Assembly: GCF_023499255.1 (NCBI RefSeq)
Contig: NZ_CP092183.1
Location: 4,460,501 to 4,524,500 of the forward strand
Length of the DNA stretch: 64,000 nt
Origin: Couchioplanes caeruleus
GTDB lineage: Bacteria; Actinomycetota; Actinomycetes; Mycobacteriales; Micromonosporaceae
Direction of reading: 5' to 3'
Below, one piece after another: positions 1 to 6,978 of the stretch. The notes below the pieces were generated by a model, which ran no database searches, was not told the DNA's origin, and saw nothing but the letters and a program-made list of their open reading frames with translations. Positions within the stretch are counted from its first letter, which is position 1. Each line of letters begins with the position of its first letter. Position numbers and translations under genes: made by a program.

Positions 1-149
1 CCGAGTTCTTCAATTCCGGGTTCGACCACCTGGTCGGCGACGGGCTGGAGCTGTTCGACCTGGAGCTGGACGCGGGATGTTTCACCAGCGTGCTGCCCCG
101 CGTCCGGATCCTGCCGATCGACACCTTCGACCCTGAACCGTTTCTGTAG
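1..149 (+). CDS. C-terminal fragment of an unidentified protein
   Basis: The window opens inside a gene. Reading from base 3 gives 48 residues, starting EFFNSGFDHLVGDG and ending DTFDPEPFL, then a TAG at 147-149. The fragment is acidic, has no membrane segment and carries no motif I recognise. The 140 bases between this stop and the next gene contain an imperfect inverted repeat (about 169-223), which could end this transcript. No function can be assigned from this tail. Confidence 0.6.
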   Translation, partial: EFFNSGFDHLVGDGLELFDLELDAGCFTSVLPRVRILPIDTFDPEPFL

Positions 150-168
150 AAAGGGGCAGAGCCGGGTG

Positions 169-223
169 CCTGCCGTTCCCCCGGGTGGCGCGCGTCGCCC
201 AGGATGGGACGGCAGGGATCGAG
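169..223. other. imperfect inverted repeat between genes
   Basis: The arm CCTGCCGTTCCC is matched, apart from one extra T, by GGGACGGCAGG about 23 bases later, with a second partial pairing inside the loop. It lies between the stop of the truncated first gene and the ribosome binding site of the GH114 gene. It may be a terminator for the upstream gene or a leader structure. There is no T-tract. Confidence 0.35.
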
Positions 224-289
224 CCCAACCGGTCGCCAGGGCCCGTGAGCCCGAGGCGGGGCAGATCCACCACCGTTCAGGAGACTCCC

Positions 290-1267
290 GTGCCAACCCC
301 CTCCCGTACGATCCGCATCGCCGTGGTCTCAGGCGCTGCCCTCGTGATGGCGGCCGGCGCGTCGTACGCCATGGCGAACGACACCGCAGCACAGAAGAGC
401 GGCCAGCAGGCGAGGAGCGTCAAGGCGTTCCCGGCGAACGCGAAGTTCGACTACCAGATCGGCGCCGCGTACACGCCGCCGTCCGGGGTGAAGGTCGTCA
501 GCCGTGACGTCGGCGCGACGCCCGCCGCCGGGCTGTACAACGTCTGCTACATCAACGGTTTCCAGACGCAGCCCGACGACGGCGCGGGCGGCGAGGGCAC
601 CAGCCAGTGGTTCGCCGCCGACTCCGCGCGGCGCAAGCTGCTGCTGCCCAACCCGACGCCGGGCGTGCCGACCGCCGACGACGGCGGGAAGTACTCGCGG
701 GACTTCTACGTCGACCCCGGCTGGCCGGACGAGATCATGTTCGACGTGCGGACGGCGGCGAACCGGGACGCGCTGGCGCAGATCATCGGGCGGCAGGTCA
801 CGACCTGTGCGAGCAAGGGCTTCGACGCCGTCGAGGTGGACAACATCGACACCTTCACCCGGGCGTACGCGAACGTCGAGGACCGCAAGCGGGCCAAGGA
901 CGACCCCGACTTCGACGGTACGGACGCACCGAAGCTGATGACCTCCGCACAGGCGCTGGCGTACGCGAAGCTCCTCATCGATCGCGCCCACGCGGCCGGT
1001 CTCTCGATCGCCCAGAAGAACACCGCGGAGCTGGAGGGCGACGGCAAGGCCGCCGGGTTCGACTTCGCCGTGGTCGAGGAGTGCGGGAGCACCGGGGAGT
1101 GCGCTGACTACGCCGGGGTCTACGGCGGCAAGTGGGTCGACGTCGAGTATTCGTCGTCCGGGTTCACGAAGGCGTGCCGCAGCGTCAAGAGCAAGATCTC
1201 GGTGGTACGCCGGGACCAGATGGTCACCGCACCCGGCTCGGGGACGTACGTCTACGACGAGTGCTGA
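290..1267 (+). CDS. secreted GH114-like endo-alpha-1,4-polygalactosaminidase
   Basis: This is a 325-residue exported protein of the GH114 (DUF297) type, a TIM-barrel family whose known members cleave alpha-1,4-polygalactosamine. The GTG at 290 is chosen because an AGGAG site lies just upstream (about 279-283) and because it begins a clean signal peptide: a basic SRTIR stretch, a hydrophobic alanine-rich core and an exit near residue 28. The mature part opens with a YQIGAAYTPP strand, continues through VCYINGF, and has acidic barrel motifs such as GFDAVEVDNIDTF and FAVVEECGS, typical of the family. Two cysteines near the C-terminus may form a disulphide. It appears to be a single transcription unit before selA. 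The family call is by motif memory, and the substrate is not proven. Confidence 0.75.
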   Translation: MPTPSRTIRIAVVSGAALVMAAGASYAMANDTAAQKSGQQARSVKAFPANAKFDYQIGAAYTPPSGVKVVSRDVGATPAAGLYNVCYINGFQTQPDDGAGGEGTSQWFAADSARRKLLLPNPTPGVPTADDGGKYSRDFYVDPGWPDEIMFDVRTAANRDALAQIIGRQVTTCASKGFDAVEVDNIDTFTRAYANVEDRKRAKDDPDFDGTDAPKLMTSAQALAYAKLLIDRAHAAGLSIAQKNTAELEGDGKAAGFDFAVVEECGSTGECADYAGVYGGKWVDVEYSSSGFTKACRSVKSKISVVRRDQMVTAPGSGTYVYDEC

Positions 1268-1315
1268 CCCGCCGCCGGGTACGGTGAATCCGGCGACAGG
1301 GCGAGGAGGCGCGGG

Positions 1316-2611
1316 TTGGGTGACACCACGGTGGATCCGCGGCGCCGGATCCCGCGTACCGATGCCGTGCTCGCCGACCCCCGGATAGCCGCCGCCATCC
1401 CGCGTCTCGGGCGCGGGCCGGTCAAGGCCGCGGTCGTCGCCGCTCAGCAGCGCGCCCGCACCGGGGAGATCGCCCCCGGCGATGTGGCCGCGGCCGCCCT
1501 GGAGGCTCTGCCGGGCACCCCGGGCGGCCTGCGGCCGGTCCTGAACGCGACCGGCGTCGTGCTGCACACCAACCTGGGCCGGGCCGCGCTGTCGGCGGCC
1601 GCGGTCGCGGCGGTCGCGGCGGCGAGCGGGCACACCGACGTCGAGCTGGACCTGGCGACCGGACGGCGGGCCCGGCGGGGCCGGGGCGCGCTCGCGGCGC
1701 TGGCGGCGGCCGTGCCGGACGCGGGCGGCGTGCACGTGGTCAACAACGGCGCGGCCGCGCTCGTGCTGGCCGCCACCGCGCTCGCCGCCGGCCGGGAGAT
1801 CGTGGTGAGCCGCGGCGAGCTGGTCGAGATCGGCGACGGGTTCCGGCTGCCCGACCTGCTGGAGTCGACCGGGGCGCGGTTGCGCGAGGTCGGCACCACC
1901 AACCGCACGTCGTACGCCGACTACGCCGAGGCGGTGGGCCCGGGCACCGGCTTCGTCCTCAAGGTGCACCCGTCGAACTTCGTGGTGCGCGGCTTCACCC
2001 GGGCCGTCGCGGTGGCGGAGCTGGGCGGTCTCGGCGTACCCGTGGTCGCGGACATCGGTTCGGGGCTGCTGGCGCCCGATCCGCTGCTGCCCGGCGAGCC
2101 GGACGCGGCCACGACGCTGCGGGCCGGCGCCGATCTGGTCATCGCCAGCGGGGACAAGCTGCTCGGCGGGCCGCAGGCCGGGCTGCTGCTCGGCGACGGC
2201 GAGCTGGTGGAGCGGCTGCGGCGGCATCCTCTCGCCCGGGCGTTGCGGGTGGACAAGCTGACCCTCGCCGCGCTGCAGGCCACCGTGTCCGGCCCGGAGA
2301 CGCCCACCTGGCAGGCGTTGCGCGCCGACCCGGACGTCCTGCGGTCGCGCACCGAGGACGTCGCGGCGCGGCTGCCGGGGGCCGAGGTGGTGACGTCGGT
2401 GGCGGTGGTCGGCGGGGGCGGCGCGCCGGAGCTGGAGCTGCCGTCGTGGGCCGTCGCGCTGCCGGAGGCGTGGGCGGATCCGCTGCGCCTGGGCGACCCG
2501 CCCGTCGTCGGCCGGGTCGTGCGGGGCCGGCTCCTGCTGGATCTGCGCTGCATCGCCCCGGAACGTGACGCGGACGTCGTTGCAGCGGTGGCCGCCGTGG
2601 GTATGCGCTGA
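1316..2611 (+). CDS. selA: L-seryl-tRNA(Sec) selenium transferase
   Basis: SelA converts Ser-tRNA(Sec) to Sec-tRNA(Sec) using selenophosphate and pyridoxal phosphate. The 431-residue product has the usual bacterial SelA length. Visible motifs include LNATGVVLHTNLGRA near residue 80, EVGTTNRTSYADY in the middle, and SGDKLLGGPQAG, where Lys281 should carry the PLP. The start is a TTG placed 6 bases after a GAGGAGG ribosome binding site (1303-1309). The stop is 2 bases from the selB start, so the two are surely co-transcribed. SelD, the Sec tRNA and a selenoprotein gene are not in this window. Confidence 0.95.
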   Translation: MGDTTVDPRRRIPRTDAVLADPRIAAAIPRLGRGPVKAAVVAAQQRARTGEIAPGDVAAAALEALPGTPGGLRPVLNATGVVLHTNLGRAALSAAAVAAVAAASGHTDVELDLATGRRARRGRGALAALAAAVPDAGGVHVVNNGAAALVLAATALAAGREIVVSRGELVEIGDGFRLPDLLESTGARLREVGTTNRTSYADYAEAVGPGTGFVLKVHPSNFVVRGFTRAVAVAELGGLGVPVVADIGSGLLAPDPLLPGEPDAATTLRAGADLVIASGDKLLGGPQAGLLLGDGELVERLRRHPLARALRVDKLTLAALQATVSGPETPTWQALRADPDVLRSRTEDVAARLPGAEVVTSVAVVGGGGAPELELPSWAVALPEAWADPLRLGDPPVVGRVVRGRLLLDLRCIAPERDADVVAAVAAVGMR

Positions 2612-2613
2612 GC

Positions 2614-4368
2614 GTGCACGTCATCGCCACCGCAGGTCACGTCGACCACGGCAAGTCCACGCTGGTCCGCGCCCTCACCGGGATGGAACCCGACCGCTGG
2701 GCCGAGGAACGCCGCCGCGGCATGACCATCGACCTCGGGTTCGCCTGGACCACGCTCGACCCGGGCGGCACGGTCGCGTTCGTGGACGTGCCCGGCCACG
2801 AGCGGTTCGTGCCGAACATGCTCGCCGGGGTCGGGCCCGTACCCGCGGCCATGATCGTCGTCGCCGCGGACGAGGGCTGGATGCCGCAGTCGGCCGAGCA
2901 CCTGGCCGCGCTCGACGCCCTCGGCGTGCGGCACGGCCTGCTCGTGGTCACCCGCGCCGACCTCGCCGACCCGGCCGCCGCGGCCGAGCTGGCCGAGGGA
3001 GAGATCGCCGCGACCACGCTGGGGGCGGTGGAGACCGTCGCGGTCAGCGCCGTCACGGGGGCCGGGATGGGCGACCTGCGGGCCGCGCTCGGACGGCTCG
3101 TCGCGGGGCTGCCCGCGCCCGGCGGCGGACCGGTCCGGCTGTGGATCGACCGGGCGTTCACCATCAGGGGCGCCGGTACGGTCGTCACCGGCACCCTCGG
3201 CGCCGGCCGGCTGCGGACCGGCGACGAGCTGGAGCTGACCGGCGCGGCGCGGCCGGTGCGGGTACGCGGCCTGCAGAGCCTGGGGGAGGCCGTCGCCGAG
3301 GTCGAGGGTCCGGCCCGGGTGGCGGTGAACCTGCGAGGGGTGGACCGCGACGCCGTCACCCGCGGGGCCGCGCTGCTGACGCCGGGGGCTTACCACTTCA
3401 CGGAGCTGGTGGACGTGCGGGTGCACGGGGACCCGGCCGCCGGCCTGCCCGCCACGCTGACCCTGCACGCGGGTTCGGCGGCGGTGCCGGTGCGCGTACG
3501 GCCCCTCGGCGCCGACACCGCGCGGCTGCGGCTGGGCCGGGCGCTGCCGCTGCGGATCGGCGACCGGGCGCTGCTGCGTGACCCCGGCCGCCATCACGTC
3601 GCCGGCGGGGTGACCGTGCTGGACGTCGTACCCCCGGGCCTGAACCGGCGGGGCGCGGCGGCCGCGCGCGCAGCCACCCTGGCCGGGATGGACGGCGTCG
3701 CGGACCTGGCCGATGAGCTGCGCCGCCGGCGGCTGGCCCGGCGCCCGGAGCTGGAACGCATGGGTGTGCCCGCCGGCGGCGACCCGGTCGCGGGGGACTG
3801 GCTGGCCGACCCGGAGCACTGGGCGCAGCTGCGCCACCGGCTCGCGGAGGAGGTGGACCGGCATGCCCGGGAGCGCCCGCTCGAGCCCGGCATGCCGGTG
3901 GAGGCGCTGCGGCACCGGCTCGGCCTGCCCGACCGTTCCCTGGTGGAGGCCCTCGTGACGCCGCCGCTCGTGGTCCGGTCGGGCCGGGTGTCGGCCGGCG
4001 GCCCGAGCGTGCCGGCGGACCTCGTCGCCGCCGTGGACAAGGCGTTCGGTGACCTCGTGGACCGGCCGTTCGCGGCGCCCGAGGCCTACCGGCTGGCCGA
4101 GCTGGGCCTCGGGCCGCGGCAGCTCGGCGCGGCCGTCCGGGCCGGCCTGGTGATCCAGCTCGCGGACAACGTCGTGCTGCGCGCCGGGGCGCCCGAGCGG
4201 GCCGCGGCGGTGCTGGCGGGGCTGCCGCAGCCGTTCACGCTCAGCGAGGCGCGTCAGGCGCTCGACACGAGCCGGCGGGTCGCGGTGCCGCTGCTGGGGC
4301 TGCTCGACCGTACGGGAGCGACCCGCCGCCTGCCGGACGACCGCCGCAGCGTGATCACGCCCGGTTAG
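2614..4368 (+). CDS. selB: selenocysteine-specific elongation factor SelB
   Basis: SelB delivers Sec-tRNA(Sec) to ribosomes paused at UGA codons that have a SECIS hairpin. The 584-residue protein begins with a translation GTPase domain: G1 AGHVDHGKST at residues 6-15, the GMTIDLGFAW switch I, the DVPGHERF G3 motif and the TRAD G4-like motif. EF-Tu-like beta-barrel domains follow (RAFTIRGAGTVVTGTL), then C-terminal winged-helix repeats that bind the SECIS RNA. It starts at a GTG 2 bases after the selA stop with no clear Shine-Dalgarno, which fits translational coupling. Its last 4 bases overlap the convergent XRE gene. Confidence 0.95.
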   Translation: MHVIATAGHVDHGKSTLVRALTGMEPDRWAEERRRGMTIDLGFAWTTLDPGGTVAFVDVPGHERFVPNMLAGVGPVPAAMIVVAADEGWMPQSAEHLAALDALGVRHGLLVVTRADLADPAAAAELAEGEIAATTLGAVETVAVSAVTGAGMGDLRAALGRLVAGLPAPGGGPVRLWIDRAFTIRGAGTVVTGTLGAGRLRTGDELELTGAARPVRVRGLQSLGEAVAEVEGPARVAVNLRGVDRDAVTRGAALLTPGAYHFTELVDVRVHGDPAAGLPATLTLHAGSAAVPVRVRPLGADTARLRLGRALPLRIGDRALLRDPGRHHVAGGVTVLDVVPPGLNRRGAAAARAATLAGMDGVADLADELRRRRLARRPELERMGVPAGGDPVAGDWLADPEHWAQLRHRLAEEVDRHARERPLEPGMPVEALRHRLGLPDRSLVEALVTPPLVVRSGRVSAGGPSVPADLVAAVDKAFGDLVDRPFAAPEAYRLAELGLGPRQLGAAVRAGLVIQLADNVVLRAGAPERAAAVLAGLPQPFTLSEARQALDTSRRVAVPLLGLLDRTGATRRLPDDRRSVITPG

Positions 4369-4631
4369 GACGCCTGGTGGACGGGTGTGTCGGCCAGCCA
4401 GGCCTCGGCCAGGTCGCTCAGCGGCACGCCGAGGGCCCGGCTGAGCCCGACCACGCTGCCGAACGCCGGCGCGGGCAGCCGGCCGGCCTCGATCTTGCGG
4501 AGCGTCTCGGGGGAGATGCCGGCCGCCAGCGCCACCTCGACGAGGCCGCGATCGCCCCGCGCGGCGCGGAGGGCGGCTCCGAGGCGCTGGCCCGCGGCGA
4601 TCTGGTCGGCGGTGAGCGGTTGGCGAACCAT
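4365..4631 (-). CDS. small XRE-family transcriptional regulator
   Basis: This 88-residue protein is essentially one Cro/CI-type helix-turn-helix domain. Residues 12-75 carry GQRLGAALRAARG, the helix-turn-helix VALAAGISPETLRKIEAG, and a following LSRALGVPLSDLAEA helix. There is no ligand domain. The ATG at 4631 has a weak GGAGGG upstream at unusually long spacing. The gene diverges from map across a duplicated 14-bp operator (4660-4687), so autoregulation and control of map are the obvious hypothesis. Its end overlaps the end of selB by 4 bases in convergent orientation. Confidence 0.85.
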   Translation of the reverse strand: MVRQPLTADQIAAGQRLGAALRAARGDRGLVEVALAAGISPETLRKIEAGRLPAPAFGSVVGLSRALGVPLSDLAEAWLADTPVHQAS

Positions 4632-4659
4632 GCCAGCAGGATAGCCCTCCGGCGGTCGT

Positions 4660-4687
4660 GGTATAAAAATACCGGTATAGAAATACC
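4660..4687. promoter_or_regulatory. tandem operator between XRE regulator and map
   Basis: GGTATAAAAATACC (4660-4673) is followed immediately by GGTATAGAAATACC (4674-4687). Each is an inverted repeat GGTAT-N4-ATACC, and their junction makes the palindrome ATACCGGTAT. The two head-to-tail sites sit between divergent genes and are far more AT-rich than anything nearby, so they probably bind the XRE regulator and overlap its promoter elements. Confidence 0.75.
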
Positions 4688-4723
4688 GGTCGCCGCAGGG
4701 TGGTTGGACGGGGGGAGACTGTC

Positions 4724-5491
4724 GTGATCGAGCTGAAGTCCGCCGAGGAGATCGGCCGGATGGCGGTGGCCGGCCGGTTCGTCGGCGAGCTGCTCGCCGA
4801 GCTGCGCGGGGTGGCCGCGGTCGGCGTGAACCTGCTCGACATCGAGCACCACGCCCGCCGCCGGATCAAGGAACGCGGCGCCGAGTCCTGCTACTGGGAC
4901 TACGCCCCCTCGTTCGGCCGCGGCCCGTTCCGCAACGTGCTGTGCCTGTCGGTCAACGACGCCGTGCTGCACGGCCTGCCCCACGACTACGTGCTGCGCG
5001 ACGGCGACCTGCTCAGCATCGACATGGCGCTGGGCATCGACGGCTGGAACGCGGACTCCGCGCTCTCCTTCGTCGTCGGCACCCCCGACCCGGAGGACCT
5101 CAAGCTCATCGAGGCCACCGAGGTCGCCCTCGCCGCCGGCATCGCCGCCGCTCAGCCGGGCGGCCGGCTCGGCGACATCTCCGCCGCGATCGGCGAGGTC
5201 GCCCATTCCTACGGGTACGGCGTCAACTCCGAGTTCGGCGGCCACGGCATCGGGCGCACCATGCACGAGGCCCCGCACATCGCGAACAGTGGCCGGCCCC
5301 GGCGCGGCATGACGCTGCACCCCGGGCTCACCATCGCCATCGAGCCGTGGCTCTGCCGCTCCACCGACAAGATCAGGTACGACGAGGACGGGTGGACGAT
5401 CCGCTCGGCCGACGGGTCCCGTACCGCGCACTCCGAGCACACGGTCGCCGTGACGGCCGCCGGGCCGACCGTGCTGACCGGGCGGCCGTGA
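4724..5491 (+). CDS. map: type I methionyl aminopeptidase
   Basis: The enzyme removes the initiator methionine from nascent proteins. The 255-residue product is a typical short bacterial type I MetAP. It opens with IELKSAEEIGRMAVAGR and carries the metal-ligand regions SIDMALGIDGWNADSA (two Asp), GGHGIGRTMHEAPHI (His), IAIEPW (Glu) and a final SEHTVAVT (Glu). The GTG at 4724 is preferred because GGGGGAG lies about 7 bases upstream. As a MetAP paired with a dedicated XRE regulator and a strong operator, this is likely an extra, regulated copy and not the housekeeping gene. That last point is inference. Confidence 0.93.
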   Translation: MIELKSAEEIGRMAVAGRFVGELLAELRGVAAVGVNLLDIEHHARRRIKERGAESCYWDYAPSFGRGPFRNVLCLSVNDAVLHGLPHDYVLRDGDLLSIDMALGIDGWNADSALSFVVGTPDPEDLKLIEATEVALAAGIAAAQPGGRLGDISAAIGEVAHSYGYGVNSEFGGHGIGRTMHEAPHIANSGRPRRGMTLHPGLTIAIEPWLCRSTDKIRYDEDGWTIRSADGSRTAHSEHTVAVTAAGPTVLTGRP

Positions 5492-5534
5492 TAGATTCCC
5501 GGCAGCCGTGCGAGAGACCGAGGAGGTGGGACCC

Positions 5535-5585
5535 GTGAACGTTTCGACATGGGTGCTCCCCTCAGGGGTCACGGTCGGACGATAG
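5535..5585 (+). CDS. possible 16-codon leader peptide
   Basis: A GTG at 5535 follows an excellent GAGGAGG site (5519-5525). It opens a short frame encoding MNVSTWVLPSGVTVGR, with a TAG at 5583-5585. The stop falls in the loop of a perfect 7-bp hairpin (5576-5596). The frame ends 48 bases before the hydrolase start. A strong ribosome binding site on such a short frame ending inside a hairpin is the usual layout of ribosome-mediated attenuation. No runs of one codon reveal an amino-acid signal. Confidence 0.45.
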   Translation: MNVSTWVLPSGVTVGR

Positions 5586-5596
5586 GTCGTCGTCCG
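5576..5596 (+). promoter_or_regulatory. hairpin at the end of the leader peptide
   Basis: CGGACGA (5576-5582) pairs perfectly with TCGTCCG (5590-5596) around a 7-base loop holding the leader stop codon. A second small hairpin, CCCCTCAGGGG, lies just upstream. There is no T-tract, so it is more likely a control element than a plain terminator. Confidence 0.45.
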
Positions 5597-5633
5597 GGAG
5601 CGCCGTTCATCAGCACTCCCGAAAGGCACGACC

Positions 5634-6365
5634 ATGGAATTCACCGCTGAACAGCGCCTCGACGACGATGTCCTCGAGCGCCGGTTCACCCTCGGCGAGA
5701 TCCCCGGCATCCTGTGGACGCCGGCATCCCCGTCCGAGCCCGTCCCGCTGATCCTGCTCGGCCAGCCCGGCGACCTGGGCCGGATGTACCCGCGGCTGGC
5801 GGCCCGGGCCCGGCACACCGTGGCGGAAGGCTTCGCCGCGGCGACCATCGAGCTGCCCGGCAGCGGCGAGCGGCCCCGGTCGGCCGCCGCCGAGCAGGCC
5901 CGCGCCGACCTGCGCCGGGTGCTGCAGGCCGGCGAGCGGGTCGGCGACGAGATCGTCGACCGGCTCGTCCTCCCGCTGGTGGAGAAGGCGGTCCCGGAGT
6001 GCCGGGCCGCCCTGGATGCCCTCCTGCCGCTGCCCGGCATCACCGGCCCGGCCGGGTACGCGGGCGGGATCATCTCCATCGGCGTCCGGCTGGCGCTGGT
6101 CGAGCCGCGCATCGCGGCCGCCGTGCTGTTCGCCGGAAGCTATGTGCCCCGGTCCATCCTCGAGGAGGCCCGGCGGGTCACCGTCCCGCTGCACGTCCTG
6201 CTGCAGTGGGACGACGAGGGCAACGACCGGCAGATGGCCTTGGACCTGTTCGACGCGTTCGGCTCGAAGGAGAAGACGCTGCACGCCAACATGGGCGGGC
6301 ACACCGGCGTCCCGGCGTTCGAGGCGGACGCCGGCAACCGGTTCTTCACCCGCCACCTGAAGTGA
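5634..6365 (+). CDS. alpha/beta hydrolase-fold protein, dienelactone hydrolase-like
   Basis: The 243-residue cytoplasmic protein looks like an alpha/beta hydrolase. It has an early strand PLILLGQPGDLGRMYPRLAARARH, a core strand at AAATIELPGSGERP, a late LLQWDDEGND containing the likely acid, and a C-terminal GGHTGVP with the likely catalytic His. The nucleophile elbow is unusual: the expected GxSxG reads GGIISIG, one residue too long with Ile where a small residue is normal, so activity is uncertain. GAAAGG precedes the ATG. The gene follows a leader peptide with a hairpin and overlaps the convergent TetR gene by 20 bases. Substrate unknown. Confidence 0.65.
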   Translation: MEFTAEQRLDDDVLERRFTLGEIPGILWTPASPSEPVPLILLGQPGDLGRMYPRLAARARHTVAEGFAAATIELPGSGERPRSAAAEQARADLRRVLQAGERVGDEIVDRLVLPLVEKAVPECRAALDALLPLPGITGPAGYAGGIISIGVRLALVEPRIAAAVLFAGSYVPRSILEEARRVTVPLHVLLQWDDEGNDRQMALDLFDAFGSKEKTLHANMGGHTGVPAFEADAGNRFFTRHLK

Positions 6366-6942
6366 GCCCCGCGCGGCCCCGGACGAGGGGGAGGTAGACC
6401 TCGTCGACGATCTCGACGAGGACCTCGTCCGGTGCGGACGGCACGCCCCGCGTCACGAACTCGTTGCGCAGCAACACGATCGCGACAGTCGCGACGCGGG
6501 GGTGCAGGGCTCCGGCCGGGGCCTCCCCGCGGGCGACGGCTCGTTCCAGGACAGACAGCCACAGCTGCGAGCCCGCGTCGGCGGACCGTTCGTGGATCGC
6601 CGCCAGCAGCTCCGGGTCGTCGGCCGCGCCGGCGAGCAGGCTGCGCATCACCGCGCCCAGCGGGGACGACATGTGCCGGTTGGCGCCGCGCAGCAGGGTC
6701 AGGGCGTCCTCGCGCAGCGACCCGGTGTCCGGGACGACCGTCGCGCGCTCGGCGAGGTGCCGGTACGCCGCCACCCCCAGCGCCGCGCGGCTCGGCCAGC
6801 GGCGGTAGATGGCGTTCTTGTTGGTGCCCGCCCGCCGCGCCACGGCGTCCATCGTGAAGCCCGCGTAGCCGGTCTCGGTGAGCTCCTGCGCGGCTGCCCG
6901 GAGGATCGCCTCCTCGAGCACCGCTCCTCGTCGTCGTCGCAC
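6346..6942 (-). CDS. TetR-family transcriptional regulator
   Basis: This is a 198-residue regulator. Its N-terminal helix-turn-helix reads AILRAAAQELTETGYAGFTMDAVARRAGTNKNAIYRRWPSR in sequence, and the C-terminal half is a ligand domain of the AcrR/TetR_C type. The GTG at 6942 is chosen because a TATAGT -10 element lies 6 bases upstream with no ribosome binding site, which indicates a leaderless transcript. It diverges from the TIM-barrel gene around a perfect 8+8 palindrome (6953-6973). The simplest model is that it represses itself and that gene. Its 3' end overlaps the hydrolase gene convergently. Confidence 0.88.
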   Translation of the reverse strand: MRRRRGAVLEEAILRAAAQELTETGYAGFTMDAVARRAGTNKNAIYRRWPSRAALGVAAYRHLAERATVVPDTGSLREDALTLLRGANRHMSSPLGAVMRSLLAGAADDPELLAAIHERSADAGSQLWLSVLERAVARGEAPAGALHPRVATVAIVLLRNEFVTRGVPSAPDEVLVEIVDEVYLPLVRGRAGLTSGGG

Positions 6943-6952
6943 CCCTCGACTA

Positions 6953-6973
6953 TAGGGTACGTGCAGTACCCTA
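6953..6973. promoter_or_regulatory. TetR operator with overlapping divergent promoters
   Basis: TAGGGTAC (6953-6960) and GTACCCTA (6966-6973) form a perfect inverted repeat with a 5-base spacer. The right arm contains TACCCT (6967-6972), the likely -10 of the plus-strand gene that starts at 6979. The minus-strand -10 TATAGT (6949-6954) touches the left arm. Binding here would block both promoters. Confidence 0.8.
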
Positions 6974-6978
6974 ACGGG

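Noticed and set aside
150..289. Selenocysteine tRNA upstream of selA
   Set aside because: No CTTCAAATC-type anticodon arm or long acceptor stem can be found. The inverted repeat there does not fit a tRNA.
329..2227. 632-residue open frame on the minus strand over the GH114 and selA genes
   Set aside because: It runs antisense to two well-supported genes. Its Arg/Pro/Gly/His-rich translation is typical of shadow frames in GC-rich DNA, and it carries no motif.
1921..4869. 982-residue antisense frame over selA, selB and map
   Set aside because: Its composition is that of a reverse-frame shadow, it has no domain, and it covers selB, whose motifs are unmistakable.
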